Source of the DNA: DATAEE01 sp036257535
GTDB lineage: Bacteria; Acidobacteriota; Vicinamibacteria; Vicinamibacterales; 2-12-FULL-66-21
Assembly (NCBI GenBank): GCA_036257535.1
Contig: DATAFJ010000259.1
Span: 1 to 18,212, forward strand
Direction of reading: 5' to 3'
Length of the DNA stretch: 18,212 nucleotides
Positions within the stretch are counted from its first letter, which is position 1; every line of letters begins with the position of its first letter. The position numbers and the translations under genes were made by a program. Positions 14,069 to 18,212 of this stretch are shown here, one piece after another. The notes under the pieces were generated by a model, which saw only the letters and a list, made by a program, of their open reading frames with translations, had not been told where the DNA came from and ran no database searches.

Positions 14069-15949
14069 TCAGGGATTCGCGACCGAGGCCATCACGTGGC
14101 GGACCGCCGCGACGATCGAGCGCGACGAGATTCCGTAGCGATCGACCAGCTCGTCGGGCTTGCCGCTCCTTGGAATCTCGGTGACGCCGAGTCGAACGAC
14201 CGACACACCTTCGGGGCACACCGCTTCGCTGACGGCATCGCCGAGCCCGCCGTGCACATAGTGGTCCTCGACGGTGATGATGCGATCGTGCGTGCGGCGC
14301 GCGGCGGACAGCAGCGTCGCCCTGTCGATCGGCTGGACCGAGTACGCGTCGATGACACGGATGGCGATCCCTTCGCGCGCGAGCTCGTCGTGCGCCTTCA
14401 GCGCCTCGAATACGGTGATCCCGGCGGCAACGACCGTGGCGGCATCATCCGCGCTCGAGCGAAGCACCTTTGACCCGCCGGCCTCGAACCGCTCCTCGGC
14501 GCCGTAGATGACCGGCGTTTTCGGCCGCGACGTACGGATGTACACGGGGCCCGGCTGCTCGGCTGCCAGTGCGACGAGCCGCTCTGCGCTCGTGCCGTCG
14601 CACGGATAGAGGACCGTGCAGTTCGGCACGGCCCGCATCATCGCGAGATCCTCGAGCGCCATCTGCGACGGTCCGTCTTCGCCGATCGACACGCCGGCAT
14701 GCGACCCCGCCAGCTTCACGTTCAGGTTCGAGATGCCGAGCATGCGGATGAAATCCGCGGCGCGCGCCAGGAAGCACGCAAATGTCGACGGGAACGGAAT
14801 CGCGCCGTGCGCGGCCAGCCCCATCGCCATGCCCACCATCACCTGTTCGGCGATGTACGCCTGGTAGAAGCGGTCCTTCGTCGCGGGCTGCTTCGCGAAT
14901 TTCTCGGCGAACGTGGAGTTGCCCACGTCGGCGTCGAGCGCCACCACGCGCGGGTCCGCGGCACCGAGCGCCGCCAGCGCGGTGCCGTACGCCTCGCGTG
15001 TCGCGACGCTGTCGCCGAGCTTGTAGGCAGGCGCCGGCAGCGACGCCGGACCGGAACGCGGCCACGGCCGGCCCTTGGCCGCCGGCTTCTGGATCCAGGG
15101 TCGCGGACCGTCCGGCACGAACTGGCGCTCGAGCTCGGCGATCGCCCGATCGAGCTCCTCTCCCTTCTTGAGGGGCTTGCCGTGCCAGCCGTCCTTGTTC
15201 TCGAAAATCGAGACGCCCTTCCCCTTCAGCGTCCGCGCGACGATCATCGTCGGGCGATCCTTCGTGCGGCGTGCGTCGGCGAACGCGCGGAGCAGCGCCT
15301 CGAGATCGTGGCCGTCGACCGCCGTCGCGTGCCAGCCGAACGCACGCCACCTCGCTACGTACTCGTCCACGTCGTGGCCGAACTGCGTCGGTCCGCTCTG
15401 GCCGAATGCGTTGACGTCGATGATGGCGCACAGGCTTGAGAGCTTCAGCCTCGGCGCGACCTGCGCCGCCTCCCAGACGGAGCCTTCGGCGACTTCGCCG
15501 TCACCGAGCAGGGCATACGTGCGGTAGTCGGATCCGATGAGCCGCGCGTTCAACGCGGTGCCGATGGCTGCGCAGATGCCCTGACCGAGCGAACCGGTCG
15601 CGACGTCGACGAACGGAAGCCGCGGCGTCGGGTGGCCCTCGAGATCCGACTCGATCGAGCGGAGCTTGAGCAGCTCGGCGCGATCGAACGCGCCCGCCTC
15701 CGCCCAGGCCGCATACAGGATGGGCGCGGCGTGGCCCTTGGACAGCACGAACCGATCCGCGTCGGGATTCTGCGGGTTGGAAGGCTCGTACCGCATCTCC
15801 GCGAAAAAGAGCGTCGCGATGATCTCGGCGGCGGACAAACAGGTCGTCGGGTGTCCGCTGCCGGCCTCGGTGGTGGAGCGGACGCAGTCGATGCGAAGCC
15901 TGGTTGCGATGTTGCGAAGGGAATCGAGAGAGAGCGCGGTGGTGGTCAT
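14069..15949 (-). CDS. tkt: Transketolase (single-chain, about the length of the animal-type enzyme)
   Basis: The 626-residue enzyme transfers two-carbon ketol units between sugar phosphates in the non-oxidative pentose phosphate pathway, in the cytoplasm. The thiamine-diphosphate domain has GSGHPT with H33, FVLSKGHAAPILY with H73, and the Mg/TPP motif GDGEVAEG from G149 (D150) to N180. The pyrimidine domain has YIAEQVMVGMAMGLAAHGA and SHAGVSIGEDGPSQMALEDL. A C-terminal transketolase domain ends the chain. The length and wording fit the shorter, animal-like subgroup rather than the roughly 660-residue E. coli type. ATG at 15949 is preceded by a 23-bp gap after the DUF255 gene and has no clear Shine-Dalgarno site. 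The next gene begins 7 bp after the TGA stop, so the three genes probably form one transcript. Confidence 0.95.
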   Translation of the reverse strand: MTTTALSLDSLRNIATRLRIDCVRSTTEAGSGHPTTCLSAAEIIATLFFAEMRYEPSNPQNPDADRFVLSKGHAAPILYAAWAEAGAFDRAELLKLRSIESDLEGHPTPRLPFVDVATGSLGQGICAAIGTALNARLIGSDYRTYALLGDGEVAEGSVWEAAQVAPRLKLSSLCAIIDVNAFGQSGPTQFGHDVDEYVARWRAFGWHATAVDGHDLEALLRAFADARRTKDRPTMIVARTLKGKGVSIFENKDGWHGKPLKKGEELDRAIAELERQFVPDGPRPWIQKPAAKGRPWPRSGPASLPAPAYKLGDSVATREAYGTALAALGAADPRVVALDADVGNSTFAEKFAKQPATKDRFYQAYIAEQVMVGMAMGLAAHGAIPFPSTFACFLARAADFIRMLGISNLNVKLAGSHAGVSIGEDGPSQMALEDLAMMRAVPNCTVLYPCDGTSAERLVALAAEQPGPVYIRTSRPKTPVIYGAEERFEAGGSKVLRSSADDAATVVAAGITVFEALKAHDELAREGIAIRVIDAYSVQPIDRATLLSAARRTHDRIITVEDHYVHGGLGDAVSEAVCPEGVSVVRLGVTEIPRSGKPDELVDRYGISSRSIVAAVRHVMASVANP

Positions 15950-15972
15950 CGGTTGAGGCGCGTCAGTCTATC

Positions 15973-17277
15973 TTATTTTATGCCGCGGGCGACGAGCGCA
16001 AGCGCGAGCGCAGCCGCTTCGGCACCGCGCGGCCGCGGCCCGGCCTGGAGCGCCGCCAGGGTCGCCTGAGCACGGTCCTCGAAGATCGGCTCACCCGACT
16101 CGGCTGCCGCGCGCGCCAGTACGCGCGCGGCGCGGCAGTTGAGCTCGAACGGCTTCAGAGGATCATCCGGGTCGGCGCGATCGAAGAAGCCACCGCCCGG
16201 CACGTCCCACATCGCGCGGCAGCAGTGATGAAGCAGCTCCTCCGCGAGCATCTCGTAAGGAATACGGGCGCTGGCTTCGTGCGCATGGAGAAGCGCCTCG
16301 GCCAGCCGTACGTGATCCGTCAGCAGCCCGCGCACCGATGGATCTTCCGCGACGTGGCCGACGCCGTCGCCAGGCTTGTAAGAAACGAGGACGGTTCGCT
16401 CGAGCGCCGCAATCGCCGCTTCGGCAAAGGCGGGCTCTTCGAGCACGGCGCCCGCCTGCACCATCGACGAGACCATCGCCGCGTTGGCATCGGTCAGAAG
16501 CGTCGAATCGATGATTGGTCCGGGGGCCCCTGTCCCCCGGATTCCGGCGGCGCCGCCGGCAACGCTTGCTTTGAACGCGCCATCAACGCGCGTGAGATTC
16601 GACGCGACGAACCTCGCGACGCCTCGTGCCGCTTCGACATATCGCGACGCGCCGAACAGTGCCGCGGCATGCACGAGCAGGTCGAGGACGTCGGCGTTCC
16701 GCATCAACAGCTTCTCCGCCGCGCCAGCCCGGCGCCGAACGCCGCCGTCGTCCGGATCGATCAGCGTGTCGATGATCCAGTCGATGGCGGCAGGAGCGCT
16801 GTCGTCCTGGCGAGCGACGAGAAGGCGGACGTCGTCGAGCGAGGTCTCCTGCGTGTCCGGCGAGTCGACAGCTTCCGGCGGGGCGCCATTCTGGCCGCGC
16901 TCGATCTCGGACCGCCGCGTACGCCAGGCCTCGTCGACCTTTCCGAGCAGATCGAGGAACTCGGCGGGCGATTCCGGCGCGCCGCCGCCAAACAGGCGAC
17001 CGCCCGGTGTCAGAAAGGCGGCGCTGGGCCACTCGCCGAACCCGTAACGATCGGCGAGATCCGGCCTGCGCTCGGCGTCGATCGTCACGGCAACGGCGCC
17101 GACCGGCGCTGAAACATCCGCGGACGCCGATTCGAGGACGGCGGCGAGGCCAAGCGACGCGCGCGACCAGTGTGTCTCGAGGAGTAACAGGATGGGACAA
17201 TCCAGTTCGCGCGCGCGTGCAGCCGCGTTCGTCCAATCCGACCAGGCAATCGCCGGCGCGACGCGTGCGTGCGGCAT
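15973..17277 (-). CDS. DUF255/YyaL-like thioredoxin-fold protein lacking the CHWC cysteines
   Basis: The 434-residue protein has a thioredoxin-like N-terminal region (about 10-125: AWSDWTNAAARARELDCPIL, then VAVTIDAERRPDLADRYGF, then GEWPSAAFLTPGGRLFGGG). A helical region of the N-acylglucosamine-epimerase-like barrel type follows (LLTDANAAMVSSMVQAGAVL, then LLTDHVRLAEALLHAHEAS). This is the order in YyaL/SSP411 family proteins, which are usually near 600-700 residues, so this one is short. The family motif CHWC is T35-H-W-S38 here, so disulfide chemistry is lost. A palindromic DNA element encodes the Gly/Ala-rich residues 240-253. ATG at 17277 has no ribosome-binding site and lies just beyond a TATAAT box, suggesting a leaderless transcript. 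The function is unknown. Confidence 0.8.
   Translation of the reverse strand: MPHARVAPAIAWSDWTNAAARARELDCPILLLLETHWSRASLGLAAVLESASADVSAPVGAVAVTIDAERRPDLADRYGFGEWPSAAFLTPGGRLFGGGAPESPAEFLDLLGKVDEAWRTRRSEIERGQNGAPPEAVDSPDTQETSLDDVRLLVARQDDSAPAAIDWIIDTLIDPDDGGVRRRAGAAEKLLMRNADVLDLLVHAAALFGASRYVEAARGVARFVASNLTRVDGAFKASVAGGAAGIRGTGAPGPIIDSTLLTDANAAMVSSMVQAGAVLEEPAFAEAAIAALERTVLVSYKPGDGVGHVAEDPSVRGLLTDHVRLAEALLHAHEASARIPYEMLAEELLHHCCRAMWDVPGGGFFDRADPDDPLKPFELNCRAARVLARAAAESGEPIFEDRAQATLAALQAGPRPRGAEAAALALALVARGIK
16519..16559. repeat. Pair of adjacent palindromes inside the DUF255 coding region
   Basis: TCCGGGGG (16519-16526) and CCCCCGGA (16534-16541) form a perfect 8-bp stem with a 7-base loop. 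Three bases later CCGGCGGCGCCGCCGG (16544-16559) is a perfect 16-bp palindrome. Together they encode AGGAAGIRGTGAPG (residues 240-253), a low-complexity stretch between recognisable family segments. This is consistent with an in-frame inserted mobile palindrome, though GC-rich chance cannot be excluded. Confidence 0.5.
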
Positions 17278-17313
17278 CTACCACTCAATTATAATGAGCG
17301 GTAGATGCCCCAT
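17269..17313. promoter_or_regulatory. Bidirectional promoter/palindrome spanning two divergent start codons
   Basis: The arms 17269-17287 (GTGCGGCATCTACCACTCA) and 17295-17313 (TGAGCGGTAGATGCCCCAT) are inverted repeats matching at 16 of 19 positions, with 12 of 13 in the inner part, around the spacer ATTATAA. The self-complementary ATTATAAT at 17288-17295 gives TATAAT on both strands. The plus-strand box ends at 17295 and the ATG begins at 17305. The minus-strand box ends at 17288 and the ATG begins at 17277. Transcription starting about seven bases after each box would leave 0-4 untranslated bases. Neither strand has a TTGACA-like -35 at 17 bp. Dual promoter with overlapping operator is the inferred role. 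Confidence 0.65.
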
Positions 17314-18212
17314 CGCATTACGCTGATCCCTGGAGACGGCATCGGTCCGGAAGTCACCGATGCGGTCGTCGCCGTGCTGAAGGCCGCCGGCGTCGCCATT
17401 GACTGGGATCGACACGACGCAGGCATCACCGCGTTCGAGAAGTCCGGCGCGTCGCTGCCCGAGGAGCTGCTCGCGTCGATCTGCCGGAACAAGGTCGCGC
17501 TCAAGGGACCGGTGACGACTCCGATCGGCGAGGGTTTCACGAGCGTGAACGTCGGGCTGCGGCAGGCGCTCAATCTGTACGCGAACCTGCGGCCCGTCTC
17601 GAACCTCCCCGGCGTTGCGAGCCGTTTCTCGAACGTCGATCTCGTCATCGTCCGCGAGAACACGGAGGATCTGTACTCCGGCCTCGAGCACGTCGTCGTC
17701 CCTGGCGTCGTGGAAAGTCTCAAGATCATCACCGAGAAGGCCTCGACGCGCATCGCGCGGTTCGCCTTCGACTTCGCGCGGCAGAACGGCCGCAAGCGAA
17801 TCACGGGCATCCACAAGGCGAACATCATGAAGCTCGGCGACGGTCTCTTTCTCGAGTCGTTGCGGGCCGTCGCGCGCGCGTATCCCGAGATCACGTACGA
17901 CGAACGGATCGTGGACGCCGCGTGCATGCATCTCGTGATGCGGCCCGAGACGTTCGACGTGCTGCTCCTGCCGAACCTGTACGGCGACATCGTCTCGGAT
18001 CTGTGCGCGGGCCTCGTCGGCGGCCTCGGGATCGTGCCCGGGGCCAACCTCGGCGTCGACTCCGCCGTGTTCGAAGCGGTGCACGGCAGCGCGCCCGACA
18101 TCGCCGGCAAGAACGTCGCGAACCCGGTCGCGCTGCTCCTCTCCGCCGTGCTGATGCTGCACCACCTGGACGAACGCGCTGCCGCGGAGAGAATCATGAC
18201 CGCGTTGACCGC
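17305..18212 (+). CDS. NAD-dependent isocitrate dehydrogenase, 3' truncated by the window edge
   Basis: 302 full codons are visible of a family usually near 335-350 residues. It belongs to the beta-decarboxylating dehydrogenase family (LIPGDGIGPEV at the N-terminus). Isocitrate rather than isopropylmalate is indicated by the loop GPVTTPIGEGFTSVNVGLRQ, with S80, N82 and R86, followed by R96 in LYANLRP. RENTEDLYSGLEH, HKANIMKLGDG and NLYGDIVSDL supply the catalytic Tyr and Lys and the metal-binding Asp residues. In the cofactor loop HGSAPDIAGKN, D265-I266 occupy the place of the Lys-Tyr pair of NADP enzymes, which indicates NAD use. The enzyme makes 2-oxoglutarate in the TCA cycle. ATG at 17305 has no ribosome site and lies ten bases after a TATAAT box. 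Homoisocitrate or tartrate dehydrogenase is a less likely alternative. Confidence 0.9.
   Translation, partial: MPHRITLIPGDGIGPEVTDAVVAVLKAAGVAIDWDRHDAGITAFEKSGASLPEELLASICRNKVALKGPVTTPIGEGFTSVNVGLRQALNLYANLRPVSNLPGVASRFSNVDLVIVRENTEDLYSGLEHVVVPGVVESLKIITEKASTRIARFAFDFARQNGRKRITGIHKANIMKLGDGLFLESLRAVARAYPEITYDERIVDAACMHLVMRPETFDVLLLPNLYGDIVSDLCAGLVGGLGIVPGANLGVDSAVFEAVHGSAPDIAGKNVANPVALLLSAVLMLHHLDERAAAERIMTALT

Noticed and set aside
12415..14184. A 589-codon open frame on the plus strand opposite the propeller/GGT gene
   Set aside because: It has Arg-rich shadow composition with no recognisable motif, while the minus strand carries clear TolB, GGT and transketolase sequence.
17278..18197. 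Long minus-strand frames (295 and 302 codons) opposite the isocitrate dehydrogenase gene
   Set aside because: The plus strand encodes an unmistakable isocitrate dehydrogenase from 17305 to the window end; the minus-strand frames are shadows.

Overview
The window is an 18.2 kb piece of GC-rich, gene-dense bacterial chromosome. No rRNA, tRNA, CRISPR array, transposase or phage gene was seen. The gene types suggest an acidobacterium, perhaps of the Vicinamibacteria: an ECF sigma factor overlapping a TPR-containing Ser/Thr kinase, a TolB-propeller/tricorn-like protein fused to a gamma-glutamyltransferase, a CHASE2 protein next to FecR and OmpA genes, and a short palindrome read as 'SAFAEATADK'. 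This assignment rests on gene style only and is an inference.

Layout, left to right. (1) 1-1275 (+) is the 3' part of a HEAT/cyclic-nucleotide-binding-domain protein, probably the regulatory tail of an Npt-type transporter. (2) About 1384-1880 (+) is a decayed SagB-type nitroreductase in broken reading frames. (3) 1842-5376 (-) holds an ECF sigma factor and a membrane Ser/Thr kinase with overlapping genes. (4) 5508-7825 (+) holds a putative Ig-like/carboxypeptidase-regulatory lipoprotein and an alkaline-phosphatase/sulfatase superfamily enzyme, also overlapping. (5) 7740-10924 (-) is a tight three-gene unit, transcribed FecR domain protein, then OmpA-like lipoprotein, then CHASE2-HD-GYP c-di-GMP phosphodiesterase; its 3' end overlaps the sulfatase gene tail to tail. 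(6) 11119-17277 (-) is a second unit: a DUF255/YyaL-like protein, transketolase, and the propeller/GGT chimera. (7) 17305-18212 (+) is the 5' part of an NAD-type isocitrate dehydrogenase, divergent from the DUF255 gene across only 27 bp.

How the genes may work together. The FecR/OmpA/CHASE2-HD-GYP unit looks like an envelope-sensing module that lowers c-di-GMP. The sigma factor and kinase look like a signalling pair made at a fixed ratio by translational coupling. Transketolase and isocitrate dehydrogenase are central metabolism and sit either side of a compact bidirectional promoter.

The most notable signals are: a near-perfect palindrome spanning both start codons of the divergent pair, with a TATAAT box on each strand placed for leaderless transcripts; a glutamyltransferase-like chimera with substitutions at key GGT positions; a DUF255 protein whose CHWC motif reads THWS; three unrelated palindromic elements read in frame inside, or at the end of, coding sequences; and the SagB remnant, which may be the relic of a RiPP-type locus. 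I did not find a clear new defence or mobile system.
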